Shown here: positions 1 to 7,310 of the stretch, piece after piece
How the letters are laid out: the number at the start of each line of letters is the position of its first letter
How positions within the stretch are numbered: position 1 is the stretch's first letter
Assembly: GCA_038329555.1 (NCBI GenBank)
Contig: JBBQNC010000064.1
Coordinates: 1 to 13,380, forward strand
DNA length: 13,380 nt
Source of the DNA: JALYUA01 sp038329555
GTDB taxonomy: Bacteria; Acidobacteriota; Thermoanaerobaculia; UBA5066; Gp7-AA6
Direction of reading: 5' to 3'
Position numbers and translations under genes: made by a program
The notes under the pieces: generated by a model
Database searches by the model: none
What the model saw: the letters and a program-made list of their open reading frames with translations, nothing else
Told to the model about the DNA's origin: nothing

Positions 1-1
1 C

Positions 2-2743
2 GGAGTGGCGCGCGCGCAGACAACAACGGGCACCCTTCGCGGCAATGTCACGGACGAGACCGGCGGCGTGCTGCCGGGCGCGACTGTCGAGGCAAAAAAC
101 GACGACACCGGTTTCACGCGCAACGCCACGACGGCGGGCAAGGGGTTCTTCAACATCTCGGTACAGCCCGGGCCGTACACCGTCACAGCCACGCTGCCGA
201 GCTTCCGCACCGAGACGCGCAAGGTGCGGGTCCTGCTCGGCGAGACGCAATCCCTCGACGTCCGGATGCTCCTCGAGGCGAGGGTGGAGCAGGCTGTCAC
301 GGTGACGGCCACGGCCCCGGTAATCGAAGCCAAGAGCAACGAAATCGCGACGAACGTGACGGAGGAACAGATTCGGTATCTGCCCCAGGGGAGCCGGAAT
401 TTCCTGAACTTCGCGGAGCTCGCGCCCGGCGTTCGAATTTCCGATAACCAGCTGAAAAAGGAAATCAACCCGGCAGGCGCCGAGGGCTTCACGTCGAACG
501 TCATCATCGACGGAACGAGCTACAAGAACGACGTTCTCGAAGGGGGAGTGATCGGTCAAAACTCCTCTCGAGGCAACCCCTTCCCTCAGAATGCCGTCCA
601 GGAGTTCCGGGTTATCAACCAGAACTTCAAGGCCGAGTATGAAAAGGCGACGACGGCCGTCATCACCGCAATTACCAAGTCGGGCACGAACGCGTTTTTG
701 GGCGACGCCTTCGTCTACTACCAGAACCAGAATCTCGTCGCCAAAGATCCGTTCGTGGGAAGTCCGGACTACAAGCGGTGGCAGGCCGGCGCCGACATCG
801 GAGGCCCGATCGTCCAGGATTCCCTCCACTTCTTCGGCTCCTATGAGAACAATCGGCAGGATGGGACGAGTCGCGTCTTTCTGGGATCGGAGACCCAGGC
901 GCCGCCCGCCCTCGTGGCGCAGCTCCAGACGCTTACGGGGACGTTCATCAAACCCTTCCGCTCCGATCTGGCCTTCGGAAAACTCTCCTGGCAGGCGGGC
1001 GCGACGAGTCTTCTCGATGTCTCCGGTTTCTATCGGCACGAGAGCGACATCACCAACTTCGCCGGCCAAACGAGCCGTCAGGGTGCCGAGAACACCAAGC
1101 AGGACATCTGGAACGCTCAGGGAAAATACTCCCTGTCCGGGCCGAGCCTTCTCTCCGAAACGACCCTTTCGTACCAGAGCTCGAAGTGGAATCCGACAGC
1201 GCTCGATGCGACGTCGGTCGGCCAGAACTATTTCGGGCTCCTCCGGATCGGGGGCCGGGACACCTCTCAGAACTTCAATCAAAAGAGGTTCGTGGTCCGG
1301 GAGGATTTCTCCTATCTCGGCTTCCATGCCGGGGGAGACCACGTCATCAAGGCGGGCGCTGAAGGGAGCTTCAACAAGTACGACATCCAGAAGAATTTGA
1401 ATGGGAATCCGGTCTTCAATTACCGCCGTGATGAAAACTTCGCTTTTCCCTTCGAGGCGATTTACGGAGTCGGCAATCCGGACGTATCGGCGAGCAATAA
1501 GGAGTACGGGGTCTACATCCAGGACGATTGGTCCGTGACTCCTCGCCTGACGGTCAATGCCGGAATCCGGTGGGACTACGAGACCGACATGCTGAACAAC
1601 AGCTACGTCACCCCGGCAGACGTCCGAACGAACCTCCAGGGAGTTGTTTCCAACGACTTTTTCACAAACGGGAACGATCGGCCGGCGTACAAGAACATGT
1701 GGCAGCCTCGAATCGGTGTCTCCTACGACCTGACCGGAAAGTCCACGACGGTCGTCTTCGCGGGCTACGGCAGGTACTTCGATCGGACTCTCTACAATTT
1801 CCTGCTCGACGAGAAATACCGTCTCCAGTACGGGGTTCGGACTTTCCGATTCTCAGCAAACGGACTTCCACGAGACGGCAGCCCAACGATCGTTTGGAAC
1901 GATTCGTATCTCTCAGCCGCGGGCCTGAACGGGCTGATCGCGAGCGGGGTTGCGCCCAAGCCCGAGGTCTTCCTGATCAACAACGAGACGAAACCGCCCG
2001 TGTCCGATCAGATCAGCGCCGGGATCCGGCAGGCTTTCGGCCGCCTGGCGGTTCAGCTTTCGTACGCCGGGATCCGCGGGCGTAACGGGTTCACCTACGT
2101 CCGTGGCAATCGGAAGCCGGACGGCACGTGCTGCGTCAACGTGGCGAATTATTCGGCCGTTCTGCTCTCCCAGGCTTCCAAGCGATTCTGGTACGACGCC
2201 TTGCTGCTCTCCGTGGACAAGCAGTACACCATCGCCTCGAAGTGGGGCGTGGGCCTGGCGTACACGTGGGGCCACTCGACCCAGACAGGAAATGACCTCT
2301 TCACACTGGATTTCCCGACTGTCGAGCAGTTCGGCCGGCGGTCGACCAGTAACGATGAACGGCACCGGATCGTCTTCTCGGGCATTGTCGGAATTCCATG
2401 GGATATTCGGGCGTCGACGCTCATCACGCTCGGGACAGGTCTTCCGATCCAGGTGACCGACGCGAGCCGGGGCTTCGGCATCAATCAGCTTCGCTTCACG
2501 TCGATCCGCCAGCCGGGAACCTTTCCCTACCAGTCTTTTGATCTGCGGCTTCAAAAGGATTTCCCCATCGCCGGCACCGCTCGCGTCGGCGTCGTGCTCG
2601 AGGGCTTCAACCTGACGAATCACTACAACTACAGCTGCTTTGACGCGTTCCTACCGCCCGAAGGAAACAAGAACCTCGGGAAACCCGGCTGTCTCGCCAC
2701 CGACCCGCGCCGGACGCAAGTGGGACTGAACGTCGGGTTCTAG
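2..2743 (+). CDS. TonB-dependent receptor, Oar-like, with N-terminal carboxypeptidase-regulatory-like domain (5' partial)
   Basis: Outer-membrane receptor predicted to import a ligand, probably an oligosaccharide given its neighbours, using TonB energy. The visible 913 codons run to a TAG stop. Residues about 8-92 (counted from the GTG at 5) form a carboxypeptidase-regulatory-like beta-sandwich with the motif GNVTDETGGVLPGATV. A plug-like region follows (about 95-230, with VTVTATAPVI at its start and LPQGSRNF inside), then a long beta-barrel rich in aromatic and Asn residues. The protein ends in phenylalanine, as outer-membrane barrels usually do. The first visible residues, A-R-A-Q, look like a signal-peptidase site, so the true start and signal peptide lie left of the window and the GTG at 5 is probably not the start. 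Base composition is less GC-rich than downstream genes. No SusD-like partner is seen, which is normal for this acidobacterial-type receptor. The family is secure; the ligand is inferred. Confidence 0.9.
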   Translation, partial: GVARAQTTTGTLRGNVTDETGGVLPGATVEAKNDDTGFTRNATTAGKGFFNISVQPGPYTVTATLPSFRTETRKVRVLLGETQSLDVRMLLEARVEQAVTVTATAPVIEAKSNEIATNVTEEQIRYLPQGSRNFLNFAELAPGVRISDNQLKKEINPAGAEGFTSNVIIDGTSYKNDVLEGGVIGQNSSRGNPFPQNAVQEFRVINQNFKAEYEKATTAVITAITKSGTNAFLGDAFVYYQNQNLVAKDPFVGSPDYKRWQAGADIGGPIVQDSLHFFGSYENNRQDGTSRVFLGSETQAPPALVAQLQTLTGTFIKPFRSDLAFGKLSWQAGATSLLDVSGFYRHESDITNFAGQTSRQGAENTKQDIWNAQGKYSLSGPSLLSETTLSYQSSKWNPTALDATSVGQNYFGLLRIGGRDTSQNFNQKRFVVREDFSYLGFHAGGDHVIKAGAEGSFNKYDIQKNLNGNPVFNYRRDENFAFPFEAIYGVGNPDVSASNKEYGVYIQDDWSVTPRLTVNAGIRWDYETDMLNNSYVTPADVRTNLQGVVSNDFFTNGNDRPAYKNMWQPRIGVSYDLTGKSTTVVFAGYGRYFDRTLYNFLLDEKYRLQYGVRTFRFSANGLPRDGSPTIVWNDSYLSAAGLNGLIASGVAPKPEVFLINNETKPPVSDQISAGIRQAFGRLAVQLSYAGIRGRNGFTYVRGNRKPDGTCCVNVANYSAVLLSQASKRFWYDALLLSVDKQYTIASKWGVGLAYTWGHSTQTGNDLFTLDFPTVEQFGRRSTSNDERHRIVFSGIVGIPWDIRASTLITLGTGLPIQVTDASRGFGINQLRFTSIRQPGTFPYQSFDLRLQKDFPIAGTARVGVVLEGFNLTNHYNYSCFDAFLPPEGNKNLGKPGCLATDPRRTQVGLNVGF

Positions 2744-2797
2744 GCGGGCTTCTCGCCGCGTGAAGTTTCGTCGGTCGGCTGCTCTGGAGGGAATCGA

Positions 2798-2825
2798 GGG
2801 CGGGATCTTTCCCGCCCATTTTTTT
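2798..2825 (+). terminator. Rho-independent terminator or attenuator downstream of the receptor gene
   Basis: A perfect 8-bp GC-rich stem (GGGCGGGA pairing with TCCCGCCC) with a 4-base TCTT loop is followed by one A and seven T residues. It starts 55 bases after the receptor stop codon, so it should end most receptor transcripts. It lies only 6 bases before the TTG proposed as the start of the glucoamylase-like gene, so that gene must depend on read-through or on a promoter within the hairpin region. The structure is read directly from the sequence; its efficiency is inferred. Confidence 0.88.
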
Positions 2826-2831
2826 CTTCGT

Positions 2832-4268
2832 TTGAAGTCTTCGGGGGTCGCGGCCGGTCTCCTCCTCCTTCTCAGCTGCCGCCCGGCGGTGGCGCCCGCT
2901 CCGAGGCCCGCGCCGGCAGCGCCGGCGCCGGCCTCGACGCTCCCGATCCGCTTCGAGCCGGACACCGAGCGCCTATTCGACGATCTCGAGCGGCGCACCT
3001 TCGATTTCTTCTGGGAGCGGGCGAATCCGAAGAACGGGCTCGTCCCCGACCGGTGGCCGTCTCCCTCATTTTCCAGCATCGCGGCCGTCGGCTTCGCGCT
3101 GACGGCGTATCCGATCGGCGCCGAGCGCGGCTACGTTTCGCGCGAGGCGGCCCGCGACCGCGTGCTCACGACTCTACGATTCTTCGCCGCCCCCTCGGGC
3201 GGCGCCGCCGGGCAACACGGGTTCTTCTACCACTTCCTCGACATGGACTCCGGGGCTCGCTTCAAGGACGTCGAGCTTTCGACGATCGACACGACGATCC
3301 TTCTCGCGGGCGCTCTCGTCTGCCAGACCTGGTTCGACGGCGCGGACCCCGGCGAAGTCGAGATACGTGACCTGGCCGACCGGCTCTACCGGGCGGCGGA
3401 CTGGAACTGGGCGCAGAAGAAGCCGCCTCTCGTCTCGATGGGGTGGACGCCCGAAGGCGGGATGAGCGACTGGGACTGGCGCGGCTACAACGAAGCGATG
3501 ATCGTCTACGTCCTCGCGTTGGCCTCGCCCGACCATCCGGTCGTTCCCGCCGCCTGGGACGCTTACACCCGCACGTACGAGTGGAAGACGTTCGCCGGGC
3601 AGCAGTACGTCGCCTTCGCGCCGCTCTTTGGTTTCCAGTACTCGCACGTCTGGATCGATTTCCGGGGGATTCGCGACGCCTACATGGGGGAGAAGGGCAT
3701 CGACTATTTCGAGAACTCGCGGCGCGCCACCTACGCGCACCGCCAGTACGCGATCGAGAACCCGGGGGGCTGGCGCGGATACGGTCCCGACGTCTGGGGA
3801 CTCTCGGCATGCGACGGTCCGATCGACGGCGACTACGTGGTGGATGGGCGCCGGCGCCACTTCTACACCTATGCCGCGCGGGGAGCATCGGCGAAGGAAA
3901 TTCGCGACGACGGCACCATCGCGCCGACGGCCGCCGTGAGCTCGCTCCCGTTCGCCCCCGAAATCGTCCTGCCGGCGATCGTCGCGATGAAGGCGCGCGG
4001 GGAGGCTCTCTTCTCGCGCTACGGTTTTCTCGACGCGTTCAATCCGACGTTTCGCCTGGAGATCCCGGTCCACCACGGCCGCGTCGTGCCGGGGGTCGGA
4101 TGGTTCGATACCGACTATCTCGGCATCGATCAGGGCCCCATCATCGCGATGGTCGAGAATGCACGGACGGAGCTGGTGTGGAAGACCCTCAGGAAGAACC
4201 CCTACGTGGTCTCGGGCCTGCGCCGCGCAGGCTTCACCGGCGGATGGCTCGACAGCGCCGCACGCTAG
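2832..4268 (+). CDS. Glucoamylase-like (PF10091 / GH144-type) glycoside hydrolase, predicted lipoprotein
   Basis: Predicted extracytoplasmic glycosidase of 478 aa. From the TTG at 2832 the protein begins with a short basic stretch, a leucine-rich hydrophobic core and the lipobox LLSC (Cys16), then a Pro/Ala-rich tether to about residue 36. The family is recognised from FFWERANPKNGLVPDR (59-74), the acidic segment DVELSTIDT (146-154), GWTPEGGMSDWDWRGYNEAM (204-223, with Glu208 and Glu221), the YAHRQYAIEN...GYGPDVWGLSACDGP block (301-330), GTIAPTAAVSSLPFAPE (361-377) and GWFDTDYLGIDQGP (423-436). Characterised GH144 members hydrolyse beta-1,2-glucan, either endo or by releasing sophorose; other PF10091 members are uncharacterised, so the substrate is only inferred. 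An in-frame GTG at 2760 would give 24 extra residues, but these would be encoded across the terminator and precede an otherwise complete lipoprotein signal; I prefer the TTG although it has no clear ribosome binding site. It overlaps the next gene by 25 bases. Confidence 0.82.
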   Translation: MKSSGVAAGLLLLLSCRPAVAPAPRPAPAAPAPASTLPIRFEPDTERLFDDLERRTFDFFWERANPKNGLVPDRWPSPSFSSIAAVGFALTAYPIGAERGYVSREAARDRVLTTLRFFAAPSGGAAGQHGFFYHFLDMDSGARFKDVELSTIDTTILLAGALVCQTWFDGADPGEVEIRDLADRLYRAADWNWAQKKPPLVSMGWTPEGGMSDWDWRGYNEAMIVYVLALASPDHPVVPAAWDAYTRTYEWKTFAGQQYVAFAPLFGFQYSHVWIDFRGIRDAYMGEKGIDYFENSRRATYAHRQYAIENPGGWRGYGPDVWGLSACDGPIDGDYVVDGRRRHFYTYAARGASAKEIRDDGTIAPTAAVSSLPFAPEIVLPAIVAMKARGEALFSRYGFLDAFNPTFRLEIPVHHGRVVPGVGWFDTDYLGIDQGPIIAMVENARTELVWKTLRKNPYVVSGLRRAGFTGGWLDSAAR

Positions 4269-5590
4269 CGGTCGCCGTCCTCGCCGCGCTGCTGGCCGGC
4301 TCCTGCCGCCGGGGCGACGCGGGCTCGGAGCCGCTGCGGATGTGGGCCTTCGGGCGCGAGGGCGAGGTCGTCGCGCAGCTCCTTCCCGAGTTCACGCGCC
4401 GCAACCCCGGGGTCCGCGTGGAGGTGCAGCAGATCCCGTGGACCGCCGCGCACGAGAAGCTCCTGACCGCGTTCGTTGGCGACGCCATGCCGGATCTCGC
4501 GCCCATCGGCAACACGTGGGTCCCCGAGTTCCAGGCGATCGGCGCGCTCGAGGCGCTCGACGCGCGCGCCGGGGCCTCCGGATTCCTGACGGGCGCCGAC
4601 GACTTCTCCGGCGTGTGGGAGACGAACGTCCTGGGCGGGAAGCTGTGGGGCGTGCCGTGGTACGTCGACACGCGGGTCGTCTTCTACCGCCGGGATCTCC
4701 TGGCCGCCGCCGGGTTCCCGCTGCCTCCGGCGACCTGGTCCGAGTGGCGGCGCGCGATGGAGCGCGTCCGGGCCGCAAGCGGCGGGAAGCAATATGGAAT
4801 TCTTCTGCCCTCGGATGAGTGGGCGCAACCCGTCATCCTGGGGATGGAGCGAGGCTCCCCCCTCCTGAAGGAAAACGGCGGGCGGGGGGCCTTCTCCGAT
4901 CCGGCGTTTCGCGGTGCGGCGGAGTTTTACGTGTCGCTCTTCCGCGATTCCCTGGCACCGGTGCTCTCGTGGTCCGAGATCGGAAACGTGTACCAGGAGT
5001 TTGCCCGCGGAACGTTCGCCATGTGGATCACCGGACCGTGGAACATCGGGGAGTTCCGCCGCAAGATGCCTCCGGATCGGCGCGATGCCTGGGGCACCGC
5101 CCCGATTCCCTCTCCCGAGCCGGGCACGCCGGGAGTCTCTCTGGCAGGCGGATCGAGCCTCGTCCTCTTCCGATCCTCGCGGCGAAAGGACGACGCGTGG
5201 AAGCTGGTGCAGTACCTTTCGGAGCCCGCCCAGCAGGCGCTCTTCTACCGGCTCGTCGGAGACCTCCCCGCGCGGCGAAGCGCGTGGCTCGATCCGGCGC
5301 TCGCCCGCGATCCCGCCGTCGCCGCCTTCCGGACGCAGCTCGAGCGCGTGCTTCCGACGCCGAAGGTCCCCGAGTGGGAGCAGATCGCGACGCGGCTGTT
5401 CGAGCGCCTCGAGCCGGCGATCCGCGGCCGCGTTTCCGTGCCGGTGGCCCTCGCCGCCCTGGACGCGGACGTGGACGCCATTCTGACGAAACGGCGATGG
5501 ATGCTCTCCCGCGGGGGCCTCCGGGCGGCCGGAATGGGCGCGCCCGAGGCCCGCGATCTCGCGGCCGGGCTTCGGTTTTCCTCGCGATGA
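4244..5590 (+). CDS. Sugar ABC transporter substrate-binding lipoprotein (SBP family 1)
   Basis: Binding protein that captures a sugar or oligosaccharide and delivers it to the permeases encoded next. The 448-aa product starts at the ATG at 4244, which gives a lipoprotein signal: basic MARQRR, a hydrophobic core, then LAGSC with Cys21. An open frame continues far upstream, but that part only shadows the preceding gene. Family-1 hallmarks are an N-terminal lobe with LLTAFVGDAMPDLAPIGNTW (73-92), GKLWGVPWYVDTRVVFYRRD (132-151), the hinge-region block FARGTFAMWITGPWNIGEFR (253-272) and AGGSSLVLFRSSRRKDDAWK (301-320). The usual C-terminal helix (DADVDAILTKRRWML, about 407-421) is followed by about 27 further residues that the family normally lacks. 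The gene overlaps the previous one by 25 bases and the next by 4 (ATGA). The family is clear; the ligand is unknown and may be a gluco-oligosaccharide. Confidence 0.92.
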   Translation: MARQRRTLAVAVLAALLAGSCRRGDAGSEPLRMWAFGREGEVVAQLLPEFTRRNPGVRVEVQQIPWTAAHEKLLTAFVGDAMPDLAPIGNTWVPEFQAIGALEALDARAGASGFLTGADDFSGVWETNVLGGKLWGVPWYVDTRVVFYRRDLLAAAGFPLPPATWSEWRRAMERVRAASGGKQYGILLPSDEWAQPVILGMERGSPLLKENGGRGAFSDPAFRGAAEFYVSLFRDSLAPVLSWSEIGNVYQEFARGTFAMWITGPWNIGEFRRKMPPDRRDAWGTAPIPSPEPGTPGVSLAGGSSLVLFRSSRRKDDAWKLVQYLSEPAQQALFYRLVGDLPARRSAWLDPALARDPAVAAFRTQLERVLPTPKVPEWEQIATRLFERLEPAIRGRVSVPVALAALDADVDAILTKRRWMLSRGGLRAAGMGAPEARDLAAGLRFSSR

Positions 5591-6492
5591 CCTCTCGCCC
5601 GAAGAGATCCTGGCGCAGCGCGGAGGCGCGGGCGGCGCTGCTCTTTCTCGCCCCCGGCCTTTCGATCGTCGGCGTCTTCTTCCTGATCCCGGTCGCCAGT
5701 GCCTTTCTCCTCGCGTTCACCGACTTCGACATCTACGCGCTCGCGGACGCGCACAACGTGCGCCTCGTCGGGCTTTCGAACTTCGCCGGCCTGCTTAAAA
5801 ACCCCGTCTTCTGGACCGCTCTCCGCAACACCCTCTTCTTCGTCCTGGTGGGCGGTCCGCTGACGGTCCTCGTCTCGCTTTCGGCGGCCCTGCTCCTCGA
5901 CGCGAAGACCGCGCGATGGAAGGGTTTCTTCCGCACCGTGTACTTCGCTCCCTTCGTGACGACGCTCGTCGCCGTCGCGACCGTCTTCCGGTTTCTCTAC
6001 CACCCGCGCTTCGGGCCCCTGAACCAGTTCCTGCGCGTGCTCCATGTTCCCGCGGTGGACTGGCTGGGGGACCCTCGCTGGGCTATGCCCGCTATCGTGA
6101 TTCTCGCGGTCTGGAAGAACTTCGGCTACAACATGATCGTCTTCATCGCCGGCCTCCAGAACATCCCCGAATCCCTGTACGAAGCGGCGCGGCTGGACGG
6201 CGCGGGCGCCTGGCGGCGCTTCCGGCACATCACCGTGCCGATGCTGGCGCCGACGTTTCTCTTCGTCGGGGTCATAACGATGATCGGCTACTTCCAGCTG
6301 TTCGCCGAGCCGTACGTCATGACGCGCGGCGGTCCCTTGAACGCCACGCTCTCGATGGCGCTCTTCATGTACCAGCAGGGCTTCCGGTGGTGGAACATGG
6401 GGTATTCCGCCGCCATCGCGTTCTTCCTGTTCCTCCTGATTCTCGCCGCGACGATCGTGCAGTTTCTGCTGCAGCGGACGAGGCGCGCGTGA
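5587..6492 (+). CDS. Sugar ABC transporter permease, MalF/UgpA type
   Basis: Inner-membrane subunit of a carbohydrate importer (CUT1 class), 301 aa. It has a first membrane span at about residues 17-44 (ALLFLAPGLSIVGVFFLIPV), further spans near 80-104, 118-138, 166-190, 222-240 and 272-295, and the conserved cytoplasmic EAA loop at 199-218 (EAARLDGAGAWRRFRHITVP), which contacts the ATPase. The ATG at 5587 overlaps the binding-protein stop as ATGA and gives the usual short basic N-terminus before the first span. The open frame upstream of it is a shadow. It should pair with the MalG-type permease encoded immediately downstream, and with the ATPase encoded on the opposite strand at 11872-12957. 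Confidence 0.94.
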   Translation: MTSRPKRSWRSAEARAALLFLAPGLSIVGVFFLIPVASAFLLAFTDFDIYALADAHNVRLVGLSNFAGLLKNPVFWTALRNTLFFVLVGGPLTVLVSLSAALLLDAKTARWKGFFRTVYFAPFVTTLVAVATVFRFLYHPRFGPLNQFLRVLHVPAVDWLGDPRWAMPAIVILAVWKNFGYNMIVFIAGLQNIPESLYEAARLDGAGAWRRFRHITVPMLAPTFLFVGVITMIGYFQLFAEPYVMTRGGPLNATLSMALFMYQQGFRWWNMGYSAAIAFFLFLLILAATIVQFLLQRTRRA

Positions 6493-7310
6493 GGCGGCGG
6501 CCGGAAGGGATCCTCGTCAACCTCGTGCTCATTTCCGGCGCCGCCGTGACGCTCGTTCCGCTCCTCTGGATGATCTCCGCGTCCTTCATGCCGTCCGGGC
6601 AGGCGAACTCGGAACCGCCGGTGCTTCTGCCGAGCCCTCCGACTCTGGCGAACTACGTGACGCTCTTCACGCGGATGAACGTCGCGCGGAACTTCGGCAA
6701 CAGCGTCGTTCTCGCGCTCACGGTGACGGCCGGGTCGCTCCTCTTCAACTCGATGGCGGGTTACGCGTTTGCGAAGCTCCGGTTCGCGGGCCGCGACCGC
6801 CTGTTCGGGATCCTGATCGCCGCGCTCGCGATTCCCGTCCAGATCGCGATGCTGCCTCTCTTTCTGATCGTCAAGAGCCTCGGCCTCGTGAACTCGCTCT
6901 GGGGGGTGATCGTGCCGGGGCTGTCGGGAATCTTCGGCATCTTCCTGATCCGGCAGTACGCGCGGTCAATCCCCGACGAGATGCTCGAAGCGGCGAGGTT
7001 GGACGGCGCCGGCGAGTTTCGGATCTACTGGAAGATCGTCCTTCCCCTGCTGCGGCCGATCCTCGTCACGCTTGCTCTCTTCACGTTCCTCGGTTCCTGG
7101 AACGACTTCCTCTGGCCGCTCGTGGTGCTGACGGACGACTCGCGGTACACGCTGCCGGTCGCGCTGGCCAACCTCGTCGGAGAGCACGTGCAGGACACGG
7201 AGCTCATGATGGCGGGCTCGGTCCTGACCGTCCTGCCGGTCCTGATCATCTTCCTCGTGCTCCAGCGCTATTACGTGCAGGGGATCATGATGGGAAGCGT
7301 GAAGGAGTGA
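6489..7310 (+). CDS. Sugar ABC transporter permease, MalG/UgpE type
   Basis: Second inner-membrane subunit of the CUT1 importer, 273 aa. The N-terminal span is at about residues 8-31 (ILVNLVLISGAAVTLVPLLW), followed by the periplasmic loop typical of MalG-like proteins (LLPSPPTLANYVTLF, 46-60), later spans, the EAA loop at 167-186 (EAARLDGAGEFRIYWKIVLP), and the family motif FLGSWNDFLWPLVVL (200-214). The GTG at 6489 overlaps the MalF-type stop as GTGA. A GAGG sequence six bases upstream is a plausible ribosome binding site. The longer open frame to the left shadows the preceding permease. The 3' end overlaps the next gene as GTGA, which supports one coupled operon. Confidence 0.94.
   Translation: MRRRPEGILVNLVLISGAAVTLVPLLWMISASFMPSGQANSEPPVLLPSPPTLANYVTLFTRMNVARNFGNSVVLALTVTAGSLLFNSMAGYAFAKLRFAGRDRLFGILIAALAIPVQIAMLPLFLIVKSLGLVNSLWGVIVPGLSGIFGIFLIRQYARSIPDEMLEAARLDGAGEFRIYWKIVLPLLRPILVTLALFTFLGSWNDFLWPLVVLTDDSRYTLPVALANLVGEHVQDTELMMAGSVLTVLPVLIIFLVLQRYYVQGIMMGSVKE

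Noticed and set aside
5..7. GTG as the real start of the receptor gene
   Set aside because: It would leave an outer-membrane receptor with no signal peptide, and the residues there look like the end of one; the gene is cut by the window edge.
3443..4243. N-terminal 267-codon extension of the binding-protein frame
   Set aside because: It overlaps the glucoamylase-like gene in another frame, is Arg-rich, and would bury the lipoprotein signal that starts at 4244.
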